This document shows positions 18,175 through 32,100 of a stretch of DNA of 64,000 nt, piece after piece. The DNA comes from Lethocerus indicus (taxonomy: Eukaryota > Arthropoda > Insecta > Hemiptera > Belostomatidae): contig JACDQD010000007.1 in the NCBI GenBank assembly GCA_019843655.1, forward strand, positions 28,362,816 through 28,426,815, written 5' to 3'. Positions within the stretch are counted from its first letter, which is position 1, and each line of letters starts with the position of its first letter. The notes under the pieces were generated by a model. The model made no database searches and had not been told where the DNA came from. It worked only from the letters and a program-made list of their open reading frames with translations. The translations under genes and the position numbers were made by a program.

Positions 18175-20131
18175 GCCGGTTCTTCGAGAATGATGACCCA
18201 GATAAAGAACAAAAAACTTGGTTCAGTAGGAAAGGTTAATGAACCAGCCGCCGGTCAGTCTCGAGAGCGTTATACGTTCAATTTTTGAAATTATTCATTT
18301 TTCATATTGAATTTTCAGTTTTTGCAGCGTAATAGAAGGAAATTCTTCCCCGGTAATATCAAGCGGGAAGAAAATCGGTTGGGTTGTTCCAGAATTTTTG
18401 CCAGAGTTCCTGGAAACAACCCGGAGTGGGCTCCGTTTAACAAAGGGTTCCCTCGGGAACTCTTCCCCTGCCGGTATATTATATTAGGGGTTGCCCAAGA
18501 GTAATCGACGTTTTGACTTTGAAATTCAAAGTTTTATTCTGCTATCCAACAACTCTCTGCCGGGTTCGTGATGTTTCTGTCTCCTCTCGCTGCCGGTTCG
18601 GTCTTTCGCCAGACCGGAGTTTTCGGCCGCTCGCCGTCTTCAGTAGCGCTGAAGTCAGTCACCGTTAGTCGGCACTCTGGACGTTTTCTGGGGCCGTCCT
18701 CGACAAACACAACAGTACAAGTGACGGTGACGGTGCGAAAGTGACTAACACAAAACGGCGCTATTGAAGGTGGCGAGCGGCCGAAACCCCGGTCTAGCAA
18801 AGACCAAACAACCAGCGAGAGGAGACATCACCTACAGTATATTCCAACCCCTCGCCGACCACAAAACAGGTATATTAAACTAACTCTCCGCCGCCCCCTC
18901 TCTCGAAGAACTCCTCAAGACCGAAATACATCTTATCAAATTGTCGATTACTTTTGGGTACACCAAATGTATACACATATATATGTACTCCGGTTATTTG
19001 GGAATGATCCTGATGAAGCAGGATCAAATTCGTTCAGTTCTCGAAGTCTGCGTTCAATTTTTTAAATTCAATTTTTCATATTCAGTTTTCGGTTTTTGGC
19101 AGACAGCGTAATAGAAATGCTTCCGGTAATATCGCGCGGTAAGAAAATCGGTCGGGGCATGGGGATGTATAAAGAAAAAAAGTCCCTCAGGAACTCTTTA
19201 CCGGTTATTTGGTAATGACCCCGATGCTCAGTCCGGCTCTTCTCTACGCTGTCGAAAGTTTTCCGGCTTTTCCTCCGTCCGTTTTCCTCCGTCCGTTTTC
19301 CTTTTCAGACGGCGTGATCGACTCTCGCAGCAGCTACTACGTCGGATGTTTCACCGACAGCAGCAAGAGGTACATGAACAAGGAGAGGCACGTCTCCCAA
19401 TTGAACACTCCCGAATTCTGCATCGGGCTCTGCTTCGGAAAGGGATTCACTTTGGCCGGCACCGAATCAAGGTGAAGACACGTCAATTGATCTTCCATCA
19501 ACACGTCTCATCCCGTCTCTCTGGACCGCTCTTGGAGCTTCTCCTATTGAATAATCAAGAAGTTCGCGCTACTTTCGACTGCACTTGGACCACGGAAGAC
19601 TCGCGGCGGACTCAACCAGCACAGAAAAAAAACTCTGTAACTCTGACTTCTTTCGACGACAGATCTCAGTTTTTTTCACCGACCGAAAACTTTAATTTAC
19701 GATCGGATACTCAAACCGACCCGGGCGTACGTCTAATTCCAACAGAAACCAATTCTTGCAATTATCCTCCGAAAAATAGTCAACGTTTCCGACCCGTCTG
19801 TCCACCAATTAGCAGCTTCCCAATACCTTCAAATTTATCCCATCAATCCGATACTTCGATCCCGGATAATCCGCGCGATTTCCCTACCGCCCCTGGAATA
19901 AGGGCAGGAGCGCAGGAGTGCCATCGCTGGGTGGCTCCTCCTTCGTGACTTCACTGAGTGAACGTACAGTGAGCGCACTGTCACTTCATATAACTGATAA
20001 AAATTGTAGTTGACAATAAAAAAAAAATTTTTTCTTCTGGGGAATAAAATTTTCGGATTTTCTGAGCGTCTCGACGCTCCGCCTCCCAAGAAGACGGCTT
20101 TTCGTCCTTTCTGCGCGAATTTAAACATACG

Positions 20132-20171
<40 letters not shown>

Positions 20172-23100
20172 GAACTATTGGGTTGGCAACTAAGTCATTG
20201 CGGGTATCGTCGCTAAACGGAGATGGGGCGTTATTTGTTGTTTTACGCACGTTTACGCATCTTCAAACCTTATAGAGTACATTCTGAAATGTTTATTTAC
20301 AACGTGCCAACTATTCGTCGTGCCTACAGAAAAAAAATGTCACCCGACGTGAGGGCGATGCACACAACCGAAGATGAGAAAATCCTCAATTATTTAGTCG
20401 CCAATTCAATAATTTAGCCATATCTCGTGTTTATAATACCTAGGATTGCATTTCACTGCGATGGAAAAACGTATATTGACAGTACAAGTGACAGTGACAG
20501 TAACAGTGACAGTGACAGTGCGGTGAGGACGCCCGAAAAATATCCAAACTGCCAGCATGACTAACAACGACAACACCGCTACTGAAGACGGCGAGCGGCC
20601 GAAACCGGTCCGGCGAGACAGACGAAACACACGAAATAGCCACGATGAATTCCGAACGGGGATTGCATTTCATGGGGTGGGAAAGAAAATGGATTCTGGA
20701 CAACATTCATTAGATGAAACTGTTTCTTCCGAAATCAGTCTATCCGTATTGTCCAACTGTTGGGAATAATCTTCTTTCTGATACCACGCCGTATTAAAAA
20801 TTGACAACCGGTATACGAAAGCTTCAAAAAAACTACAAAAAACTAACAAGAAAGACACACTTAAGGGAAGGTTAAGATAACAGTAGGAAGGCGTCCAAAT
20901 TAGTTCAGGCACTTGACGCTCATGGCTCATGGATCGCTAATGTCGACCAGTGGCAAACTAAATTGTAAACTTACATGGAATTCATTGTATGTATTGTTAG
21001 TTAGATTAGACTGGATTAAATTACCCGTCGACGTTGTCTTCTATTTCTGTTTTCTGTGTATATTGCAGGGACGAATGTTTTTGCGCCAACGCCATGTCTT
21101 CAAAATCGACGAAACTGGACGACAGAGAATGCGACATGGAGTGTACGGGCGACGCTTCGATCAAGTGCGGCGGCGCATGGCGTCTCAGCGTCTACAGGAC
21201 GACGAAACCAGGTCTAGATGATAACCCGTCTTCAGTAGTCGGCGAACGGCGGCCGGAGTCAATCCTCCGCCTGCGCGCGGTCACTTCGCTACAAATAACG
21301 ATATGACAATATACGCGTGATAGTACCGTCGATTTTCAGTTTCCTATCGCCGGTTCGGCCTTTCGCCAGACCGGTTTCGGCCGCTCGCCGTCTTCAGTAG
21401 CGCGGTGCAGTGAGGGCGCCCGAAAAACATCCAAAGCGCCGACAGTGGCTGACACCGCTACTGGATCGGCCGAAACCGGTCTGGCGAAGGACCGAAACGA
21501 AAATCTACGGCAAAAACAAACAATACCTCGACAAACCGTTTTTGACGATGTTTCCCCCAACAATGCTACAGAATCGACAATGTCGGGCAACAATGCTCCT
21601 TTCAACAATGTATGGGATAATCTGCAACACGGCTAGAGTTTTAATTGTTGAATGATCTAATACCTGAAAATTAATTGCGAATGGAGTGTTCGTGTATAAT
21701 TGGCGAATGAAGTAACGCGCATACTGAGGACAAAATGATTAAAATTGAGAACGCCATTTATTACGCGTGTCATTGGCAATAAGCTCATTTTTATTACAGT
21801 CATTAATATCAGTAATTCAAAAGGTAACGAGCCCATTTTTGGAGTCATCCTATTCTATTGTTCTCCACACGAAAGATTGCCCCTCCATTTCGGCTTATAT
21901 ATATATAACGTATTCCGTACAGATATAGAAATAGAATTTCCAGTAAAACAAACAAGAAGGAGGTAGTGAACAAAGTTTGTTCTGGACATCGCGAGAGAAC
22001 AATCTGCCAACCCCTCGCAGACCACAAAACAGGTATTCACGAAATACGCTACAGTATAACTGACAGCATAAGTGTAAGTGACAGTGAAAATTTAAGTGAC
22101 CGCGCTTAAAGGACGCCCCCGAAGCCACAAACCGACCGCACGCGCTAGCAATTTATCAACCCCTTTTTCGTTTGCCAGGGGGCGGCTTCAACCCGGTCAG
22201 TTCCCAGTACCTGGGCTGTTACGAGGACGATTGGACGAGGTTCCTGAAGGAGGACCGCACAGACAGCAGCAACATGACGCCGGACTTCTGCGTCAACCAC
22301 TGCCTCAAGAGGGGACACACGCTCGCCGGCATGGAGGCAAGGTAACACTTGTTGTGGGGGCTGAAAAATAATAGAAAAAAAAGTGTTAGAAAAACGAAAC
22401 AAGAGAAAAAAAAACTCGTATCTTTTACCGTAGATTTGTGGTGTTTCTCTCTCTCTCACGCTGGTCTGGTCTTTTGCTAGATCGGTTTCGGCCGCTCGCC
22501 ATCTTCAGTAGCGGTTTTAGTCACTGTCGGCACTTTGGCTTTTTCGGCCATTCTCACCGCACTGTCTCACTGTCACTTGTACTGTCATGGTCATGGTCTG
22601 TTTGTTGAGTCTTGTTATTGTGTTTCGGGGGGATTTTCTTCCTTTTGTTCCCCTAGTTGGGTCCTACTGAAATCAGACGAGACAAAGAAAATACCACACC
22701 CCGCTCAACACAAAAAAAAAGACAAACCAAAGACACGCCCCAAAACACAATAACAAGACACGTCAAACAGACAACCACCACAGACACACAGTACAAGTGA
22801 CAGTGACACAGTGCAGTGAGGATGGCCAAAAAAAAAGACCAAACCAGCGATAGGAGACAGAAACACAAATCTACGGTATTCCAACCCCTCCTGGACCAGA
22901 AAACAGTTATGCTAAACTTGTATCTTTCAGTTTGGCGCCCCTGTTTAAATCGGCGGATCGAAATTATAAAGTTCTACGATATTTACGTTTCTCGTCTATT
23001 GTTGATAAATATATCGGAAACAAGTTGAATTTTCATTAACTCGCTTCCTGTACGATCGCTCAATACTGCAGGAAGACCTGGGTTTAGGGCGGTTTCGTCG

Positions 23101-26100
23101 GAAGTATCTTCGCCCTTTCCTTCTGGGGGGGCGTTGTCCGCTTCCGACGTTTCGGAACCCTTACCACGGTTCCCAATCCCACTCTGTATACCGTCAATTC
23201 TCTTGTGATTAAGAGACCTCTGCCAAACGTTGTATTATATATAGGGTGTCCCAAAAATTGACGCAAGATTTGAATTCGGTTCGTCGGTTGAACTCTGTAA
23301 GACGGAGATCTTCACTCACTCTGAAGAGTACGCTGTGGAGAGCTTTTTTGAAATTTGCAATTCTTTTCCACGACGCCGAATTGATGTTTCACTCTGAGGC
23401 ACCGCAATTCCATATTGATCGGCTTGTTTCTGGACGACCAGTGTGATCATCACCGGTTGATCCGGTCTACATGAATTTTTCAACTACTCTCTCTTCACTG
23501 GCGACGAACTGTTGGCGGCCAAACTTTCATCATTTCTGAAATATTGTTCAACAGTGAAAACCCAATTTACTGCAAGAATGGTGGCAAATTCAAATCTCGC
23601 GCTAATTTTGGGACACCCTACATACAGCTTAAAGTTATCCTTTCATTGTGTCTATACCTCGTCCCCGACAATCCCGTCCTAGCAGTCATTTTCCGTAGAC
23701 GGGATTCGCGTTCCCTCTTAACCCCGAATTGCCGTACGCGGTCCACTGTTCCAGCCGAGAGTGCTACTGCGGCAACAGCCTCTACGGCGGCGCCAAGAAG
23801 CCGGACGCCGATTGCCATATGGAGTGCGGCGGCGACAAGTCGCTCAAGTGCGGTGGCCCCTGGCGTCTCAGCATGTACAAGACCAAGGCCAGAGGTTTGT
23901 CCGACCTTTTAGATACAACAGATATTGACCCTTTGCACTCGGGACGTTGGCAACTCCTCGGTGGTTGGCCGATGTCGCTGTCGCCGCTATAGTTTCGGTC
24001 TAGATTCAGTCTTTCTGACGTCTATCCGGAGCTACTACTTGTATCGTGAGACTCAATCCTGTTTTTGCCGTTGTTCTAATAAATCCGTGGGTTGAAAATT
24101 TCTTAATTGTTATTACTAGATCTGTCGCAAAATATTTACCAAAAGAACTTATTCACCGAGGAAGAATCACTTCAGATTTTCCCACTCGTTAGATCTATCT
24201 TCAAACCGGACTGAGCTCAGCTTTGAAACTCAAAACTCGCTGACAGTAGTAATTTTACTATACTGTAGGTTCGTGATGTTTCTGTCCCTTCGCCGATTTG
24301 GTCTTTCGCTAGACCGGTTTCGGCTGCTCGCCATCTTCAGTAGCGCTGTGTTAGTCACTGTTAGCACTTTGGATGTTGTGAAAGCACGGTGTTACATGTG
24401 AAAGTGACAGTGGGCAGTGAGGATGCCCGAAAAACATCCAAAGTGCTGACGGTGACTAACAGCAGCTGACACTGAAGAGTGTTTGTCATGGCATATGAGC
24501 GGCCGAAACCCCGTCTAGCAAAGACCAAACCGGCGAGAGGAGACAGAAAATCACGAACCTACAGTATTCCAACCCCTCGCGGACCACAGAAACAGGTATA
24601 TTAAACTAATTTTACTATATTTCGATTTGATATCTGGCGCCAAATTTCAAGAGTAAACATCGGGCGAAACATGCACGTCTCAGAAATAACTTAATTCCCC
24701 GTAATCGCTAATAAATTTTAATGTCCCCACGAGAGGGGACAACGGAGTGCAAAGGGTTGATCTACGACTAGAATGTTGCAGTTTGCTTTCTCGTTCCGTG
24801 AGCGGGATATTTCAAAAGTGTTTGTTTAATGGATAGGTAAATAGACGAGAGGGGTATGTCGGGGGAAACGTTCGAGAGATGAAGACGTCGAAGAATTTTC
24901 TTGTACGCGTTTCTTGGCGTTAATTTCGTCACCGACGCGAAAGTTGGTCGCGTCCACTCGTTCGAAAAACGAACGCGTCTTCGCCTTTTCTCACTTGTAT
25001 TTGTACACTGTCGAAAGGTCGCGGCTTCAACTCGGTACAGTCGAACTACGTCGGCTGTTACAAGGACGCCGAGAGGAGACAGTTGGCAGGGGCCCTCAAC
25101 CATTCGGATTTCCTGACACCCGACTACTGCGTCGACTACTGCTACAACAAGGGTTTCAGCCTGGCCGGACTTGAAGTGGGGTGAGTCTTCAGTAGTCGAG
25201 AACGAAAACCGATTAGCATGTTGGCGGGGAGGGCTGACAGAAAGATCGGATTTCACTCCTCGACAACAGATTATAGTTTTACCTAAAAATTCTAATTCGA
25301 GTGCATTATGTCCCAACAGAATACAAAACATTCTCTCTCTCCTTCTCACTTTTATTGCTGTAAAAAATACAATAAGCAATATTGATACAAGCACTAACCG
25401 CCATGGACAACAATCAAGGGGAAACACATTGATTTACCCCCTTCGATGAAATTAATATTCATCGAATAATTACCCCCTTCATCAATATCAATCAACAAAA
25501 CGTCACAACTGGATCATCCAAATCCGCCTGAGGCGGATTTAAGGCCAAAAATGCTCTTTTCAGGCCCAAAATCGGCCAAAAAAAGCGGTTTTCTGACGAA
25601 AAATCGTCACACTAGTGCAGTTTTAGGAGCAAAAATGAAACTTTTAGGCCCAAACATGTGGTTTTTAGTTCAATAATCCCAAAAATGACGTTTTTAACCG
25701 AAAAATCGGCAAGCAAATGGGGTTTTAAGGCGCAAAATCGGGCCAAACATGCGGTATTTGGGCCCAAAAATGCTGTTTTTAGGCCTCAAAATCGAGTTTT
25801 AGGCGCAAAATTGGCCCAAAAATGCAGTTTTTAGTCATTAAAATAGGGTTTTAGACGCAAAATCGCACCGAAAATGTGGTTATTAGGGGAAAAATCAGGA
25901 AAAATGCGGTTATTTGGCCCAAAAATAGGGTTTTTTAGGCGAAAAGTAGACAAAAAGTGGGGTTTATAGGCCCAAAATGCGGTTTTAAGGGCAAAAAATG
26001 GGGTTTTTAAAACTAAAATGTGCTCAAAAATGCGGTTTTTAGGCATCAAAATAGGGTTTTTAGGCGCAAAATAGAACGAAAATGCGGTTATTAGGCACAA

Positions 26101-29100
26101 AATAAGCTCAAATATGCGGATATTTGGCCCAAAAATACATATTGGCCCTCATTTCTATATATGTTCATTTATAATAAGTGTTTTCGAGTCATTTAAATTT
26201 TAGAAAATGCCTAGGGTAAAAAATTGTTGAGGTTGGAATAACTTACTGTAGAAATTCTCCTCTCATTATCTATATATGTTTATTTATATATTTATATATA
26301 TATATATGCACATAATCATAGCATATTGGGAAATATTTGCAGAATGTTTTCGATTCATTTAAATTAAAAAAAATATCTTTCGGTTAAAAAATTGCTGCGA
26401 CTGGAATCATTTTCTGTATAAATTCCCCACTCATTTTCTATATATGTTTATTTATATATTTATATATATATGCACATAATCATAGCATATTGGGAAATAT
26501 TTGCAGAGTGTTTTCGATTCATTTAAATTCAAAAAAATATCTTTCGGTTAAAAAATTGTTGCGATTGGAATCATTTTCTGTAAAATTCTCCTCATTTTAT
26601 ATATGTTTTTATATATTTATCTATACATGTACGTAATCGTAGCATATTGGGAAATATTTGCAGAGTGTTTTCGATTCATTTAAATAAAAAAATATCTTTC
26701 GTTAAAAATTGTTGCGATTGGAATCATTTTCTGTATAAATTCCCTCATTTTATATATGTTTATTTATATATTTATATATACATGTACGTAATCGTAGCAT
26801 ATTGGGAAATATTTGCAGAGTGTTTTCGATTCATTTAAACATAACAAGAAATGTCTTTCGGCCAAAAAATTGTTGCGATTGAATCATTTTCTGTAGAAAT
26901 TCTCCCTCATTTTTAATATGAATTTTATATATTTATCTATACATGTACGTAATCATAGCATATTGGGAAATATTTGCAGAGTGTTTTCGATTCATTTAAA
27001 TAAAAAATATCTTTCGGTTAAAAATTGTTTGCGATTGGAATCATTTTCTGTATAAATTCTCCCCCACCTCATTTTCTAGTATATGTTTATTTTATATATT
27101 TATATATACATGTATAATCGTAGCATATTGGGAAATATTTGCAGAGTGTTTTCGATTCATTTAAATATAAAAAATATCTTTCGTAAAAATTGTTATTGGA
27201 ATCATTTTCTGTAGAAATTCTCCCTCATTTTTAAATATGTACTTTTTATATTTATCTATACATGTACGTAATCGTAGCATAATGGGAAATATTTGCAGAG
27301 TGTTTTCGATTCATTTAAGTTAAAAAATGTCTTTCGGTTAAAAAATTGTTGCGATTGGAATCATTTTCTGTAGAAATTCCCTAGTCTTTCTATATATGTT
27401 TATTAATATATTTATATATACATGTACGTAATCGTAGCATATTGGGAAATATTTGCAGAGTGTTTTCGATTCAGATTTAAATAAAAAATATCTTTCGGTT
27501 AAAAATTGTTGCGATTGGAATCATTTTCTGTTGAAATTCTCACATATGTATTATTTATATATTTATCTATACATGTACGTAATCGTAGCATATTGGGAAA
27601 TATTTGCAGAGTGTTTTCGATTCATTTAAATAAAAAAAATATCTTTCGGTTAAAAATTGTTGCGATTGGAATCATTTTCTGTATAAATTCTCCTCATTTT
27701 CTATAAATGTTTATTGATAATATTTATATACATGTACGTAATCGTAGCATATTGGGAAATATTTGCAGAGTGTTTTCGATTCATTTAAATAAAAAATATC
27801 TTTCGGCTAAAAATTGTTGCGATTGGAATCATTTTCTGTAGAAATTCTCCCTCATTTTTAAATATGTATTTTATATATTTATCTATACATGTACGTAATC
27901 GTAGCATATTGGGAAATATTTGCAGAGTGTTTTCGATTCATTTAAATCAAAAATATATTTCGGTTTAAAAATTGTTGCGATTGGAATCATTTTCTGTATA
28001 AATTCTCCCTCATTTTATATATGATTTTTAATATATTTATCTATACATGTACGTAATCGTGGCATAATGGGAAATATTTGCAGAGTGTTTTAATTCATTT
28101 AAAGAAAAAAAAATATCTTTCGGCTAAAAAATTGTTGCGATTGGAATCATTTTCTGTAGAAATTCTCCCCTCATTTTTTAAACATGTATTTTTATATATT
28201 TATCTATACATGTACGTAATCATAGCATATTGGGAAATATTTGCAGAGTGTTTTCGATTCATTTTAATAAAAAAAAATATCTTTCGGTTAAAAAATTGTT
28301 GCGACTGGAATCATTTTCTGTATAAATTCCCCACTCATTTTCTATATATGTTTATTAATATATTTATATATACATGTACGTAATCGTAGCATATTGGGAA
28401 ATATTTGCAGAGTGTTTTCGATTCATTTAAATTCAAAAAAATATCTTTCGGTTAAAAAATTGTTGCGATTGGAATCTATTTTCTGTTGAAATTCTCCCTC
28501 ATTTTAAATGTATGTATTTTATATATTTATCTATACATGTACGTAATCGTAGCATAATGGGAAATATTTGCAGAGTGTTTTCGATTCATTTAAATTCAAA
28601 AAAATATCTTTCGGTTAAAAAATTGTTGCGATTGGAATCATTTTCTGTAGAAATTCTCCCCTCCTTCTTTTAATATGAATTTTTATATATTTATCTATAC
28701 ATGTACGTAATCGTAGCATATTGGGAAATATTTGCAGAGTGTTTTCGATTCATTTAAATAAAAAAAAATATCTTTCGGTTAAAAAATTGTTGCGATTGAA
28801 TCATTTTCTGTAGAAATTCTCCCCTCATTTTTTAAATATGTATTTTTATATATTTATCTATACATGTACGTAATCGTAGCATATTGGGAAATATTTGCAG
28901 AGTGTTTTCGATTCATTTAAATTCAAAAAAATATCTTTCGGTTAAAAAATTGTTGCGATTGGAATCATTTTCTGTTGAAATTCTCCCCTCATTTTTTAAA
29001 TGTGTATTTTTATATATTTATCTATACATGTACGTAATCGTAGCATATTGGGAAATATTTGCAGAGTGTTTTCGATTCATTTAAATATAAAAAAATATCT

Positions 29101-32100
29101 TTCGGCTAAAAAATTGTTGCGATTGGAATCATTTTCTGTTGAAATTCTCCACTCAAATTTTATATATGTTTTTTATATATTTATATATACATGTACGTAA
29201 TCATAGCATATTGGGAAATATTTGCAGAGTGTTTTCGATTCATTTAAATAAAAAAAATATCTTTCGGTTAAAAAATTGTTGCGACTGGAATCATTTTCTG
29301 TATAAATTCCCCACTCATTTTCTATATATGTTTATTAATATATTTATATATACATGTACGTAATCGTAGCATATTGGGAAATATTTGCAGAGTGTTTTCG
29401 ATTCATTTAAATTCAAAAAAATATCTTTCGGTTAAAAAATTGTTGCGATTGGAATCATTTTCTGTAGAAATTCTCCCCTCATTTTTTAAATATGTATTTT
29501 TATATATTTATCTATACATGTACGTAATCATAGCATATTGGGAAATATTTGCAGAGTGTTTTCGATTCATTTAAATATAATAAAATATCTTTCGGCTAAA
29601 AAATTGTTGCGATTGGAATCATTTTCTGTAGAAATTCTCTCCTCAAATTATTAATATGAATTTTTACATATTTATCTATACATGTACGTAATCATAGCAT
29701 ATTGGGAAATATTTGCAGAGTGTTTTCGATTCATTTAAATTCAAAAAAATATCTTTCGGTTAAAAAATTGTTGCGATTGGAATCATTTTCTGTATAAATT
29801 CCCCACTCATTTTCTATATATGTTTATTAATATATTTATATATACATGTACGTAATCGTAGCATATTGGGAAATATTTGCAGAGTGTTTTCGATTCATTT
29901 AAATATAATAAAATATCTTTCGGCTAAAAAATTGTTGCGATTGGAATCATTTTCTGTAGAAATTCTCCCCTCATTTTTTAATATGAACTTTTATATATTT
30001 ATCTATACATGTACGTAATCGTAGCATATTGGGAAATATTTGCAGAGTGTTTTCGATTCATTTAAATTAAAAAATATCTTTCGGCTAAAAATTGTTGCGA
30101 TCATTTTCGTAGAAATTCTCTCCTCAAATTATTAATATGAATTTTTACATATTTATCTATACATGTACGTAATCGTAGCATATTGGGAAATATTTGCAGA
30201 GTGTTTTCGATTCATTTAAATTTAAAAAAATATCTTTCGGTTAAAAAATTGTTGCGATTGGAATCATTTTCTGTATAAATTCCCCACTCATTTTCTATAT
30301 ATGTTTATTTATATATTTATATATACATGTACGTAATCGTAGCATATTGGGAAATATTTGCAGAGTGTTTTCGATTCATTTAAATATAATAAAATGTCTT
30401 TCGGCTAAAAAATTGTTGCGATTGGAATCATTTTCTGTAGAAATTCTCTCCTCAAATTATTAATATGAATTTTTACATATTTATCTATACATGTACGTAA
30501 TCATAGCATATTGGGAAATATTTGCAGAGTGTTTTCGATTCATTTTAATAAAAAAAAATATCTTTCGGTTAAAAAATTGTTGCGACTGGAATCATTTTCT
30601 GTATAAATTCCCCACTCATTTTCTATATATGTTTATTAATATATTTATATATACATGTACGTAATCGTAGCATATTGGGAAATATTTGCAGAGTGTTTTC
30701 GATTCATTTAAATTCAAAAAAATATCTTTCGGTTAAAAAATTGTTGCGATTGGAATCATTTTCTGTAGAAATTCTCCCCTCATTTTTTAAACATGTATTT
30801 TTATATATTTATCTATACATGTACGTAATCATAGCATATTGGGAAATATTTGCAGAGTGTTTTCGATTCATTTTAATAAAAAAAAATATCTTTCGGTTAA
30901 AAAATTGTTGCGATTGGAATCATTTTCTGTTGAAATTCTCCCTCATTTTACTTATATATGTTTTTTATTATATTTATCTATACATGTACGTAATCGTAGC
31001 ATAATGGGAAATATTTGCAGAGTGTTTTCGATTCATTTAAATATAATAAAATGTCTTTCGGCTAAAAAATTGTTGCGATTGGAATCATTTTCTGTAGAAA
31101 TTCTCTCCTCAAATTATTAATATGAATTTTTACATATTTATCTATACATGTACGTAATCATAGCATATTGGGAAATATTTGCAGAGTGTTTTCGATTCAT
31201 TTAAATATAATAAAATATCTTTCGGCTAAAAAATTGTTGCGATTGGAATCATTTTCTGTAGAAATTCTCTCCTCAAATTATTTAATATGAATTTTTATAT
31301 ATTTATCTATACATGTACGTAATCATAGCATATTGGGAAATATTTGCAGAGTGTTTTCGATTCATTTAAATAAAAATATCTTTCGGTTAAAAAATTGTTG
31401 CGACTGGAATCATTTTCTGTATAAATTCCCCACTCATTTTCTATATATGTTTATTAATATATTTATATATACATGTACGTAATCGTAGCATATTGGGAAA
31501 TATTTGCAGAGTGTTTTCGATTCATTTAAATATAAAAAATATCTTTCGGTTAAAAAATTGTTGCGATTGGAATCATTTTCTGTAGAAATTCTCTCCTCAA
31601 ATTATTAATATGAATTTTTACATATTTATCTATACATGTACGTAATCATAGCATATTGGGAAATATTTGCAGAGTGTTTTCGATTCATTTAAATTTAAAA
31701 AATATCTTTCGGTTAAAAAATTGTTGCGACTGGAATCATTTTCTGTAGAAATTCTCCCCTCATTTTTTAAACATGTACTTTTATATATTTATCTATACAT
31801 GTACGTAATCGTAGCATATTGGGAAATATTTGCAGAGTGTTTTCGATTCATTTAAATTCAAAAAAATATCTTTCGGTTAAAAAATTGTTGCGATTGGAAT
31901 CATTTTCTGTAGAAATTCTCTCCTCAAATTATTAATATGAATTTTTACATATTTATCTATACATGTACGTAATCATAGCATATTGAAATATTTGCAGAGT
32001 GTTTTCGATTCATTTAAATAAAAAATATCTTTCGTTAAAAATTGTTGCGATTGGAATCATTTTGTATTCTCCCTCATTTTTATATACATGTACGTAATCG

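Noticed and set aside
19346..19948. 200-codon ORF overlapping WSC-R exon 2
   Set aside because: Overlaps the real exon in another frame and continues into the intron; composition is not protein-like.
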